Assembly: GCA_045629725.1 (NCBI GenBank)
Contig: JAZQRT010000052.1
Span: 1 to 23,784, forward strand
Direction of reading: 5' to 3'
Origin: SIG714 sp045629725
GTDB lineage: Bacteria > Bacillota > Clostridia > Oscillospirales > CAG-272
Length of the DNA stretch: 23,784 nt
A program made the translations under genes and the position numbers. Of the stretch, positions 1 through 7,224 are shown piece by piece (within the stretch, counting starts at the first letter, position 1; each line of letters begins with the position of its first letter). The notes beneath the pieces are model-generated. The model worked only from the letters and a program-made list of their open reading frames with translations. It did no database searches and was not told the origin of the DNA.

Positions 1-873
1 GGGGCAGAGCTCAAGCCATCCGCTGTGCTTACAGGAGGGGCATCCGTCGCCGCCGCAGATAAGACAGCTGATATCAAGCTCAAATCCGGGTTCCACGAAG
101 GGGAAGAAGCCGGGACGCAAACGAACCTTGATGTCCTTCTGTAATACCTCGTAAAGCATTGTCTTCATAAAGAAGATAAGGTTGGAGATGGAGATGTTCT
201 TGTCGACCATAACGCCTTCCATCTGGAAGAACGTATTTTCGTGACAAGCGTCGGTAGCCTCGTTTCTGAAGCATCTGCCGGGGAAGATAGCCTTGATAGC
301 CTTACCCTCGTTTACAAGAGCATCCTTATACTTCTTGTAGATAGCGTTCTGAGCGGCGGATGTCTGTGTTTTAAGAAGCTGACCGTTGGAAAGATAATAG
401 GTATCCTGCATATCGCGCGCAGGGTGGTTCTTGGGGATATTGAGGGATTCAAAGCACTCGTAGTCTGTAACGATCTCGCTGTAATCCTCAACCGTGAAGC
501 CCATGGACTTGAAGATCTCCTCACACTGACGCTGAACGAGAGTGATGGGGTGATATGAGCCTCTTTCAAGATTTACGGGAAGGGAAACGTCAAACTCGGG
601 CATACGGCTGTTTTCAAGCTCGATCTCCTTGCGCTTGAGTTCCTCTCTTTTTTCTGTGATCTTGTCGTTTACCTCGTTTTTGAGGACATTAACTGCCTGT
701 CCGAAGGTCTTTTTCTCTTCATTGGAAAGAGACTTCATTTCTTTAAGCAATTCTGTAACGTAGCCTTTTTTTCCGATGTATTCAACACGGAGATTTTCAA
801 GCTCCTGAGCGGTTGTAACTGCATCGAGAGCCGCAAGAAAGGCAAGTCTTACTTCAGTTGTTTTCTCTGCCAT
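1..873 (-). CDS. pheS: Phenylalanyl-tRNA synthetase alpha subunit, 5' part (runs off window)
   Basis: The first 291 codons are present; the C-terminal end lies beyond base 1. PheS forms the catalytic half of the alpha2-beta2 enzyme that charges tRNA-Phe in the cytoplasm. Residues 1-90 are the charged helical N-terminal arm that contacts tRNA. The class II catalytic core follows, with motif 2 around FRNEATDACHEN (202-213), FFQMEG (215-220) and FFPFVEPGFE (256-265), then a Cys-rich GGDGCPSCKHSGWLE segment near the truncation, as in other bacterial PheS. The start is the ATG at 873-871, preceded by an AAAGGAAT ribosome binding site. It is preceded by a Phe-type T-box leader, which supports the assignment; pheT would be expected next, outside the window. 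Confidence 0.97.
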   Translation of the reverse strand, partial: MAEKTTEVRLAFLAALDAVTTAQELENLRVEYIGKKGYVTELLKEMKSLSNEEKKTFGQAVNVLKNEVNDKITEKREELKRKEIELENSRMPEFDVSLPVNLERGSYHPITLVQRQCEEIFKSMGFTVEDYSEIVTDYECFESLNIPKNHPARDMQDTYYLSNGQLLKTQTSAAQNAIYKKYKDALVNEGKAIKAIFPGRCFRNEATDACHENTFFQMEGVMVDKNISISNLIFFMKTMLYEVLQKDIKVRLRPGFFPFVEPGFELDISCLICGGDGCPSCKHSGWLELCP

Positions 874-953
874 GATAAATTCCTTTCATTTATGTGTGGG
901 TATATTGTATATAAAAATTAAATTGGTTTTTGGATAATAAGTCGGTACAAAAC

Positions 954-1200
954 AAAAAAGCCGCCCCAACAAAAGGGACGAGCAAAACCCGCGGTACCAC
1001 CCAAATTCAGATAAAGATCTGCACTTTTTGACGCTTTGGCGTGTGCGTCCTCACCTTGCTTATATCAAAAAACAAAGACTTTCGCAAGGTACTCCATTGC
1101 TGAAATTCGGAAAACAACTTAACTCTGAGCACTTCCAGCCTATGATGCTCATTCTCTGTGAGTATCAGATGTCCCTACTTACACAATTTCAACGTACCCG
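954..1200 (-). promoter_or_regulatory. T-box leader (Phe specifier) of pheS
   Basis: The canonical T-box sequence GGGTGGTACCGCGGG reads on the minus strand at 1002-988. It is followed by a GC-rich intrinsic terminator (stem arms 983-975 and 967-960, then a run of six T at 959-954). The upstream part has a Stem I-like region; a UUC triplet followed by A at 1104-1102 is a plausible Phe specifier. T-boxes bind uncharged cognate tRNA and switch from terminator to antiterminator, so pheS should be induced by phenylalanine starvation. The T-box and terminator are seen directly; the specifier position is inferred from sequence only. Confidence 0.93.
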
Positions 1201-1203
1201 ACA

Positions 1204-1232
1204 ATTATAATATAACAAAATCGAAATGTCAA
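1204..1232 (-). promoter_or_regulatory. Sigma-A promoter of the pheS T-box leader
   Basis: TTGACA (1232-1227) and TATAAT (1209-1204) on the minus strand are separated by exactly 17 bp. Transcription would start near 1197, just upstream of Stem I of the T-box. Confidence 0.9.
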
Positions 1233-1290
1233 GAGTTTTTGAAATTTTTATTTGTTTTAGATATAAAAATGTGAATTTTCAAGGTCAAAT

Positions 1291-1329
1291 AAAAAGAATG
1301 TAAAAGTCGAGGGCTCTTACATCCTTTTT
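1291..1329 (-). terminator. Terminator after the lipoprotein operon
   Basis: A long inverted repeat (GGATGTAAGAG / CTTTTACATTC) with A and T runs on both sides lies just past the stop codon of the minus-strand lipoprotein gene at 1347. The flanking tracts mean it could work in both directions. Confidence 0.8.
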
Positions 1330-1346
1330 GTCAGTATTTGTTTGTA

Positions 1347-2012
1347 TTAGTCGTTTGATGCGTAGAAGTTATCTCTTATCTCGGCAAGCTCTTCGGTTAA
1401 CTCAAAGGAATTGTATGAGAAAACCGCATTTCCGTCTTTATCCACCAACGTGATCAAAAACATATAAATTTCACCCTTTTTTAAATCCTTGATAAAGTCT
1501 CCCTCATGCAAATTTGAGATATTTAATCTATACAGGTTATTGCCGTTTTCCCGTTCCTCACAAGCTACGGGATTTACAGTATAATAACCTATTACATACT
1601 CCGGTGTTTGGGGAAATACATCTGCATGATGGTAAGCTAAATGCCATGTATAATACTCGGAATTCCCAAAATTCTCATTATAATTCGAATCTTCCTTGCT
1701 TATCAAAGCATTAAGACTCAAAAATTTTTTGCCTGCATCATTTGTGCATAATTCTATTTTTGGTGTATCAAAGTAACCTGTACTGAGCAAATATTGTACT
1801 CCCTGCTTATGAAGGTATTCCGTCGGATGCGGCAGAGTATCCTCCAAAGTTGGTGTAGACGTTTGAGTCGGTTCTGCCGTGGGAGTTGCCGTTGCTGTGG
1901 GTGTTACCTCCCCAGCAGTGTCTATAGGCGTCGCCGTTTGCGGAGCAACCTCACATGAGCATGTCATCAGCATTAAAACTGAAAGTAAAATCAGCGATAT
2001 TATTCTTTTCAT
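1347..2012 (-). CDS. Putative secreted lipoprotein (paralogue of the gene at 3622-4332)
   Basis: 221 aa. The N-terminus MKRIISLILLSVLMLMTCSC is a signal peptide ending in Cys residues that fit a (non-ideal) lipobox, so the protein is probably anchored outside the cell. A Thr/Pro/Ala-rich linker (about residues 25-55) leads to a globular domain of unknown function. The start is the ATG at 2012, which sits behind a good AAAGGAG site; a TTG further upstream would simply translate that site. The protein is clearly paralogous to the 3622-4332 product: same signal peptide, same LEDTLPHPT segment, matching YTW.AYH.AD and IGYYTV.P stretches and the same IRDNFY end. It is the last gene of a three-gene minus-strand operon, 34 nt after its neighbour. 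No function can be assigned. Confidence 0.85.
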   Translation of the reverse strand: MKRIISLILLSVLMLMTCSCEVAPQTATPIDTAGEVTPTATATPTAEPTQTSTPTLEDTLPHPTEYLHKQGVQYLLSTGYFDTPKIELCTNDAGKKFLSLNALISKEDSNYNENFGNSEYYTWHLAYHHADVFPQTPEYVIGYYTVNPVACEERENGNNLYRLNISNLHEGDFIKDLKKGEIYMFLITLVDKDGNAVFSYNSFELTEELAEIRDNFYASND

Positions 2013-2046
2013 GGTAGTTCTCCTTTCACAAGAGTACAAGTTGAAT

Positions 2047-3576
2047 TTATTTCTTTTTCTTATAAAATGCGAAAATGCATACCGCTACAAGAATGATAAG
2101 CGCCGCGCCTACAAGGGATATCCACAAAAAAGGACTCTTTGGTTCTTCCACGGGTGAGGGCGTGGCTGTCGGAGCGGGAACTATGGAGGTCGAATTGGGT
2201 AAAACACTCGTGTCCTCAGGGATATCGGTTGAAGGGAGCGAAGTTTGCTTTGAAATGACGTTCTGATACTCTTTTTCAAGCTCTTCGTGGTTTACGCCAT
2301 CATGCCAAAAAGCATAAACAGCAAAGATATCCAGATTCTTGGGATTTACTGCTTTGTGCTTTTCATAACATTCTTTAAGATGTGCAAGATCATCGGTGGT
2401 AAACTTTTTCATAGGGGATTCAGGTAGTTGTCTGAAATCCATAAAAATTCCCTTGTCAGTCAACAAAAAGATTATTAAGCCTTCCGTGATATCCCAAAAA
2501 TACACTTTATCCTGAATCTTATAGCTCTCACCATCAATCACCAAGGTATCTCCTTCTTCATCATGAGCATTCAGTGACAAAAGCATATAATATCGGTCAA
2601 GCACCGCTTCGGAAACCTCGTATTTATAATTGGTTTTAAAGCCTTCCAAACCATCATAAACAACATATCTTTTTTTATTCAGTTTCTCGGCGTTTTCAAT
2701 CATTTCATATAGGCTTGCATTTTCCAGATCAAATATACCGTAATACATAAGCACTATATTTTTGTCCTTCAAATTGTATTCATCACTTTCCTTAAAGCTC
2801 TTTCTGAACTTGTCAAGGTTCTCGTTTTTCAAATTTATAATATCCTCATAATTTGAAAGCTCAACCTGTTTTCCATTTTCAGAAGAAATTTTTTCTTCAA
2901 AATCAATGAACGGAAATACATCCGTCATATACATTCTATATCTATGTCCTCCAAACAGATATATTTCTTTATCATATCCGAGATAAGATTTGTACATAAC
3001 AAAATACTCATTGAAGGTATAATATCTTAAAGAATTCTTTTCTTCAGGAGAAAGTGAAACAAAATCTCCTCTGTCGGTAATCAAAACGGTAAGATTTTGT
3101 ACTCCTCCCTCGGGAGAATTGTAAAACTGCAAATATCCCTTTACCTCACATGGCTTTGAATAAATTTCGCTTATAGCATCAATATATTGGTAGGTTCTCG
3201 AATTATCTTTAAGAGCTGTGTCCTTGACCTTCATATCTGCACCCACAGAAAAAATCGAATCCTCGCCATAAACCACGTAATACTTCGCGCCTGCATCCTC
3301 TGCCGTTTTCACAAGATCATATAGCGACGCTGAAGTTTTATCGTTTTCTTTTACGTAAGTCTCCCAAACGTCATATGTATAGAATGTTTTTATCAGTTTG
3401 TCCTCAATACTATATCCCTTATTTTCCTCAAAACTTCCAAATTCAGCTTTAAGCTTTGCTTCTGCGCCTTCAACAAGGTCTATGATCTTATCACTATCAG
3501 ATTTTTCTGCAAAAACAGGCACACACATAAACAGGAAGGCGCTCACAGTAAGAATTAATAGTATTATTTTTTTCAT
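2047..3576 (-). CDS. Putative membrane-anchored extracellular protein with internal duplication
   Basis: 509 aa. Residues 1-23 form a Sec signal peptide (cleavage probably after VFA). Residues 445-480 are a Ser/Thr/Pro-rich stalk, and 482-505 a single hydrophobic helix followed by KKKK, so the C-terminus is a membrane anchor with no LPxTG signal. The extracellular part holds two related units, about 60-198 and 263-408: each has an ASLYxxxxxAE segment, then K-x-YVVY, and later an L-x-TD(R/K)G segment followed by a helix with a Tyr/Lys-rich end. I recognise no family or catalytic motif. It is sandwiched between two paralogous lipoproteins in one operon, so the three probably act together at the cell surface; the role is unknown. 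Confidence 0.85.
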   Translation of the reverse strand: MKKIILLILTVSAFLFMCVPVFAEKSDSDKIIDLVEGAEAKLKAEFGSFEENKGYSIEDKLIKTFYTYDVWETYVKENDKTSASLYDLVKTAEDAGAKYYVVYGEDSIFSVGADMKVKDTALKDNSRTYQYIDAISEIYSKPCEVKGYLQFYNSPEGGVQNLTVLITDRGDFVSLSPEEKNSLRYYTFNEYFVMYKSYLGYDKEIYLFGGHRYRMYMTDVFPFIDFEEKISSENGKQVELSNYEDIINLKNENLDKFRKSFKESDEYNLKDKNIVLMYYGIFDLENASLYEMIENAEKLNKKRYVVYDGLEGFKTNYKYEVSEAVLDRYYMLLSLNAHDEEGDTLVIDGESYKIQDKVYFWDITEGLIIFLLTDKGIFMDFRQLPESPMKKFTTDDLAHLKECYEKHKAVNPKNLDIFAVYAFWHDGVNHEELEKEYQNVISKQTSLPSTDIPEDTSVLPNSTSIVPAPTATPSPVEEPKSPFLWISLVGAALIILVAVCIFAFYKKKK

Positions 3577-3621
3577 TGTGGTTCTCCTTTCTTAAGATTC
3601 TTAAACCATCCACAGTATTTA

Positions 3622-4332
3622 TTAATTACTGTTGGATGTGTAAAAATTATCTCTTATCTGAATATCCGTTTCAGTCCAAAAAATAGGGCAATAGATAAAA
3701 CTATCCATACTGTTATCTTTTAATATAATGATTATTAGCATATCAACTTCGTCCGCTTTAATGTTTTTAGTGAGATCTCCCTCGGGAGCCGATGAAATAG
3801 GCAATTTGTATACTATATTTCCATCATCAAGTTTTTCAAACACTTTTGGGGTTACGGTATAATATCCAATCAAATCATCATTTCCTTCGACATAAATATC
3901 AGCATTATGATAAGCCATAAGCCAAGTATATTCGTAGTCTTTGTTACCAATCTTTTCTGTGAAATCTTTTTGTTTTGAATCAATTTTCACATTAATACTT
4001 AAATGTTTCTCTGAACCATCCTCGTTGCAATAAATTTCAAAATATTGATCACTCAGAGTTCCAGTAGATAACAGCATATGTGGTCCACCACTATAATCAG
4101 TTGTCGGATGCGGCAGAGTATCTTCCAGAGTCGGTGTAGGCGTTTTTGTTGGCTCTGCACTTGGAGTAGTGGTTGTTGTGAGGAGCGGGGTTGTTGACGG
4201 TAATACTGTCGGTGTTGAATTTAGTGCTTCTGTCGTTGCAGAAGTAGGCTCAACTGTGGGAGTTGCAACCTCACAGGAGCATGTCATCAGCATTAAAACT
4301 GAAAGTAAAATCAGTAATATTGTTCTTTTCAT
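3622..4332 (-). CDS. Putative secreted lipoprotein, first gene of the surface operon
   Basis: 236 aa from the ATG at 4332, which has an AAGGAGAACC site and begins the same signal peptide (MKRTILLILLSVLMLMTCSC) as the paralogue at 1347-2012. A second possible start lies 36 nt upstream at 4368, in frame and with its own AAAGGAGT site; it would add 12 residues (MKKVYKVLRRTT) ahead of the signal peptide, so both starts are worth testing. A long Thr/Ser/Pro linker (about 25-75) precedes the folded domain, which keeps LEDTLPHPT, YTWLMAYHNAD and IGYYTVTP. Function unknown. The gap to the next gene is 45 nt, consistent with one transcript. Confidence 0.82.
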   Translation of the reverse strand: MKRTILLILLSVLMLMTCSCEVATPTVEPTSATTEALNSTPTVLPSTTPLLTTTTTPSAEPTKTPTPTLEDTLPHPTTDYSGGPHMLLSTGTLSDQYFEIYCNEDGSEKHLSINVKIDSKQKDFTEKIGNKDYEYTWLMAYHNADIYVEGNDDLIGYYTVTPKVFEKLDDGNIVYKLPISSAPEGDLTKNIKADEVDMLIIIILKDNSMDSFIYCPIFWTETDIQIRDNFYTSNSN

Positions 4333-4396
4333 GGTGGTTCTCCTTAAAACTTTATATACTTTTTTCATTATTTTACTCCTTTCAGTAGTATATGTT

Positions 4397-4424
4397 TACA
4401 TTCCTGTGAAACAATACTGCAAAA
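4397..4424 (-). promoter_or_regulatory. Possible promoter of the lipoprotein operon
   Basis: On the minus strand a TTGTTT box is followed after 16 bp by TATACT, just upstream of the 4368/4332 starts. The match is moderate. The stronger promoter at 4585-4613 lies further upstream and could also serve the operon if its terminator is read through. Confidence 0.4.
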
Positions 4425-4474
4425 AAGAAGGGGCAAGCTCCGTTCATTTATTAGCATATCAATTCATCTAAATC

Positions 4475-4515
4475 AAAAAAAGCCGCAAAAAGGTGCTGTA
4501 AAATACCCCTTGCGA
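4475..4515 (-). terminator. Intrinsic terminator upstream of the lipoprotein operon
   Basis: The minus-strand arms GTCGCAAGGGGT and ACCTTTTTGCGGC pair (with a few G-U pairs and one bulge) and are followed by seven T. No coding gene ends here, so it must end a non-coding transcript or act as an attenuator. Confidence 0.75.
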
Positions 4516-4578
4516 CCGATCATAATTTACTCTTTATTCGCTTTTTTGACATCTCGCCTTGGGGCAAGTCTTCTTTCT
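4475..4578 (-). ncRNA. Unidentified ~100-nt leader or small RNA with its own terminator
   Basis: A strong minus-strand promoter (4585-4613) predicts a transcript starting near 4578. It ends at a clear intrinsic terminator (stem 4515-4482, T run 4481-4475). Inside is a second hairpin with a GACUUGCC arm at its 5' side. There is no T-box motif and I recognise no riboswitch family. It lies about 110 nt upstream of the lipoprotein operon on the same strand, so it may be a free small RNA or an attenuating leader. The promoter and terminator are seen; any function is inference. Confidence 0.6.
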
Positions 4579-4584
4579 GTTTGT

Positions 4585-4613
4585 ATTATATCATATTTTG
4601 CAATGAATTGCAA
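4585..4613 (-). promoter_or_regulatory. Promoter of the orphan leader/small RNA
   Basis: TTGCAA (4613-4608) and TATAAT (4590-4585) on the minus strand are 17 bp apart. TTGCAATgaATTGCAA-like symmetry around the -35 (two TTGCAA copies) could also be an operator. Confidence 0.65.
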
Positions 4614-4716
4614 TGGTTTTTTGTCAAGGAATATTTATTAAATACTTATTATGCCAAAAAATTCAAGCGTATTGAAAAGGTTGTAAAACTTGCACTAAGT
4701 TTTTTTGCGTCTTCTA

Positions 4717-4745
4717 TTGCTAAAATTCAAAAAATAGTATAAAAT
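4717..4745 (+). promoter_or_regulatory. Promoter of the flavin reductase-rubredoxin / add operon
   Basis: TTGCTA and TAAAAT with a 17-bp spacer lie 42 bp before the start codon; an AAAAGGAGA site at 4772-4780 follows. Confidence 0.6.
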
Positions 4746-4787
4746 ATACTTATCAGATATTTATGGTTAATAAAAGGAGATATTATC

Positions 4788-5426
4788 ATGGGACATAAAT
4801 GCGGGAAAGTGGATTCAAAAGCTCTTTACAAGATCGGTTACGGGCTTTATCTTGTAACAAGCAAGGACGGGGAAAAGGAAAACGGAATGATCGTTAACAC
4901 CGTGATACAGGTCAAAAGCTCACCAATTACCCTTGCTGTGACCATCAATAAGGGGGCGTATTCCCATGAGATTATAAAAAACACGGGCAAAATGGTGGTT
5001 CATTGTCTTGACAAAACCACTCCATTTGATTTCTTTGAAAACTTCGGCTACCATTCGGGCAGGGAATATGATAAGTTCCAAAAATACGGCGCTATACTCT
5101 GTGAAAACGGACTCCCTCTTGTGACTGAAAGATTTATAAACGCCGTGTTCCAGCTTAAATGCGTAAACTACGTTGACCTTGACACTCACGGAATGTTTAT
5201 ATGCGAGGTAGAGGGCGCGGCGATATTCAATCCCGAGGAATCAATCACCTATGATTACTACCAAAATAACGTAAAGCCTAAGGTTATGGAAGCAAAACAA
5301 GAAGAAAAGAAGCAGGGCTACGTTTGCAAGGTATGCGGATATATCCACGAGGGTGATACGCTTCCTGCAGATTTCGTATGCCCCATATGCCGTCACGGAG
5401 CGGAGTCTTTTGAAAAGATAAAATGA
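4788..5426 (+). CDS. Flavin reductase-rubredoxin fusion (high-molecular-weight rubredoxin type)
   Basis: 212 aa. Residues 8-165 match the FMN-binding split-barrel flavin reductase family: an N-terminal strand GYGLYLVTS, then NTVIQVKSSP and the conserved HCLDKTTPFDFFENFGYHSGR region. After a Glu/Lys-rich hinge, residues 176-212 form a small rubredoxin domain with the iron-binding pairs C180-x2-C183 and C198-x2-C201. In anaerobes such as Moorella and clostridia, this fusion passes electrons from NAD(P)H-rubredoxin oxidoreductase to oxygen- or NO-reducing flavodiiron proteins, or works as a ferric/flavin reductase. The protein is soluble with no signal peptide. Its stop overlaps the next start as ATGA, so translation is coupled to adenosine deaminase, with no obvious biochemical link. 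Confidence 0.92.
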   Translation: MGHKCGKVDSKALYKIGYGLYLVTSKDGEKENGMIVNTVIQVKSSPITLAVTINKGAYSHEIIKNTGKMVVHCLDKTTPFDFFENFGYHSGREYDKFQKYGAILCENGLPLVTERFINAVFQLKCVNYVDLDTHGMFICEVEGAAIFNPEESITYDYYQNNVKPKVMEAKQEEKKQGYVCKVCGYIHEGDTLPADFVCPICRHGAESFEKIK

Positions 5427-6436
5427 TGGATAAATGTTTTGATATATCCGCCTGCGATTGCCTTATTGACCTGCATCTCCATCTTGACGGCTCTCTTTCT
5501 CTTGAAAGCGTAAAGGAGCTTGCAAGGCTTGAGGGTGTGGAGCTTGATCTTAACGACGGGGAGATAATGTCAAGGCTGACAGTGGGGGAAGATTGCCGCG
5601 ACCTTAACGAGTATCTTGAAAAATTCGACTTTCCCCTCACGCTTCTTCAAAGCGAGAAAACTATTGAAAGGGCGTTTTATAACCTCGGACGTGAGCTTAA
5701 GAACTCGGGGATGATGTATGCGGAGATTAGATTTGCTCCTCAGCTTCATAAGAAAAAAGGGCTTTCGGGGGACATGATCGTAAGAGCTGCCCTACGCGGC
5801 TTAAAGGCTTCGGGACTTCCTTCAAATATCATAATTTGTATGATGCGGGGAGAAAACAACAGGGAAGAAAATCTTGAAAGCGTAAGACTTGCAAAGAAAT
5901 ATCTTGGTTACGGTGTATGCGCCCTTGACCTTGCGGGAGCAGAGGGTCTTTATAAAAACGAGCTGTTCAGTGTAGAGATATCACTTGCGCGCTCCCTTGG
6001 AATTCCCGTTACTCTGCATGCGGGAGAAGCATCGGGACACGAGAGTGTTATTAGCGCACTTTCGATGGGGGCATGCAGGATAGGTCATGGTGTCAGATCA
6101 TATAAAAGTGACGAAACAATGGCACTGCTTCGCGAAAAAGGAACGCTTCTTGAGCTTTGCCCAACAAGTAATCTTAACACCTCTGTTTTTGAAAGTCTTG
6201 GGGATTATCCTATAAGGACTTTCATGGAGCATGGCGTGAGGATATCCGTTAATACGGACAATATGAGCGTATCGGCAACGGATATAAAAAAAGAATGGCA
6301 AAGGCTTATAAATACCTTTTCCTTAAAGGATGCGGAAATACATAAAATACTGTCGGACACCCTTTCGGGAAGCTTTGCAAGTGACGAGGATAAAAGGCGC
6401 ATGCAAGAAAAGATAGACCTCTGCTTTCAAGTCTGA
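5423..6436 (+). CDS. add: Adenosine deaminase
   Basis: 337 aa, the usual length. The amidohydrolase metal site is visible: HLHLDG (H18 and H20), LHAGEA (H199 and E202), GHGVR (H222) and VNTDN (D279), with LELCPTSNL between them, a hallmark of adenosine deaminases. It hydrolyses adenosine (and deoxyadenosine) to inosine and ammonia in purine salvage, in the cytoplasm with a Zn2+ ion. The ATG at 5423 overlaps the previous stop by four bases; a second ATG follows immediately. There is no independent strong ribosome binding site, which fits translational coupling. No clear terminator follows the stop, only AT-rich sequence with two copies of ATTGTGAGAA. Confidence 0.95.
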   Translation: MMDKCFDISACDCLIDLHLHLDGSLSLESVKELARLEGVELDLNDGEIMSRLTVGEDCRDLNEYLEKFDFPLTLLQSEKTIERAFYNLGRELKNSGMMYAEIRFAPQLHKKKGLSGDMIVRAALRGLKASGLPSNIIICMMRGENNREENLESVRLAKKYLGYGVCALDLAGAEGLYKNELFSVEISLARSLGIPVTLHAGEASGHESVISALSMGACRIGHGVRSYKSDETMALLREKGTLLELCPTSNLNTSVFESLGDYPIRTFMEHGVRISVNTDNMSVSATDIKKEWQRLINTFSLKDAEIHKILSDTLSGSFASDEDKRRMQEKIDLCFQV

Positions 6437-6531
6437 AATTGTGAGAAGCGTACAAAATGACGCCCGCAATATTGTGAGAAATCACGAAAAGTAAATATTT
6501 TCAAAAAGTTGTGGAAAAATGAGAAAACTTA

Positions 6532-6540
6532 TGTTATAAT
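6532..6540 (+). promoter_or_regulatory. Extended -10 promoter of the flavodoxin-like gene
   Basis: TGTTATAAT is an extended -10 element 38 bp before the start codon; the -35 region is weak, as is common for extended -10 promoters. Confidence 0.6.
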
Positions 6541-6578
6541 TATATAAAATAAAGTGTGTTTGAAAGGAAACAAAGATT

Positions 6579-6992
6579 ATGGCTATAAAGATGAAGATTT
6601 TACACTACCCCGAGAGCGGAAAGATCGCTACATTTGCAAGCGGACTTTGCCAGGAATTCCAGGTTAAGTGTGACAAGATCCCCCCTGCATACAACTGTGA
6701 CAAGGACAGACTCCTCATCGCGGGAATTTCCTCCGGAAAGGATTTCTCCTCTCCTCTTTCAATGTTCCTCCGCGGACTTTCAAAGGATCGTGTGCAGAAC
6801 GTTGCTATCTTCACAGATTCCAATGATGCGGCTATCGCAGCTATGAAGGAAACTATCGAAGCAGCAGGTGCAACAGTTGTTGATATCAAGAAGGTTAAGG
6901 GCAACTTCCTTCCTTTCCTCAAGGGTGTTAAGCCCGAAGAGATGGAAGACCTCAAGGCTTGGGCTCACGGCGTAATCGAAAACCTTAAATAA
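6579..6992 (+). CDS. Small flavodoxin-like protein, probably highly expressed
   Basis: 137 aa, soluble. The N-terminal strand KILHYPESGKIATFASGLCQ resembles the phosphate-binding start of flavodoxin-like folds. Alternating strand and helix stretches follow (RLLIAGISSGK, NVAIFTDSNDAAIAAMKETIEAAGATVV), ending in a long C-terminal helix. This points to a flavodoxin-type electron carrier or a related Rossmann-like fold; the family call is by eye and moderate. Codon choice (CTC, TTC, AAG, CGC, ATC) matches the ribosomal protein genes at 18661-19537 more than its neighbours, suggesting high expression. It is a single-gene unit with its own promoter, an AAAGGAAAC site and a strong terminator. Confidence 0.65.
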   Translation: MAIKMKILHYPESGKIATFASGLCQEFQVKCDKIPPAYNCDKDRLLIAGISSGKDFSSPLSMFLRGLSKDRVQNVAIFTDSNDAAIAAMKETIEAAGATVVDIKKVKGNFLPFLKGVKPEEMEDLKAWAHGVIENLK

Positions 6993-7022
6993 TTAAGAGT
7001 TATAAAACATAACAGTCAAATT

Positions 7023-7060
7023 AAATCCCCACTATTGCTCGTTCAGTAGTGGGGATTTTT
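7023..7060 (+). terminator. Terminator of the flavodoxin-like gene
   Basis: A perfect stem AATCCCCACTA / TAGTGGGGATT with a 12-base loop is followed by a T run. Confidence 0.93.
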
Positions 7061-7224
7061 AGAAAATAAAAATTTTTTTTCATAATACCCAACCTTTTCG
7101 CTTTCTTTTAAGACTTATAAGTGAAAGCCCCAAAAGAGCATGCCGCGGATGCAGATGAACGGGGAAAAGAAAATACCCGATGCTGTGTGATATTTTGAGT
7201 GCAGGGTACGAAAGGAAAAACAAA

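Noticed and set aside
4475..4578. T-box or known riboswitch for the leader upstream of the lipoprotein operon
   Set aside because: It has no GGTGGNACCGCG motif and no recognised aptamer loops; left as unidentified.
7180..7224. Longer N-terminus for the sigma-factor fusion
   Set aside because: No ribosome binding site precedes that ATG, and region 2 begins only after the inner ATG at 7225.
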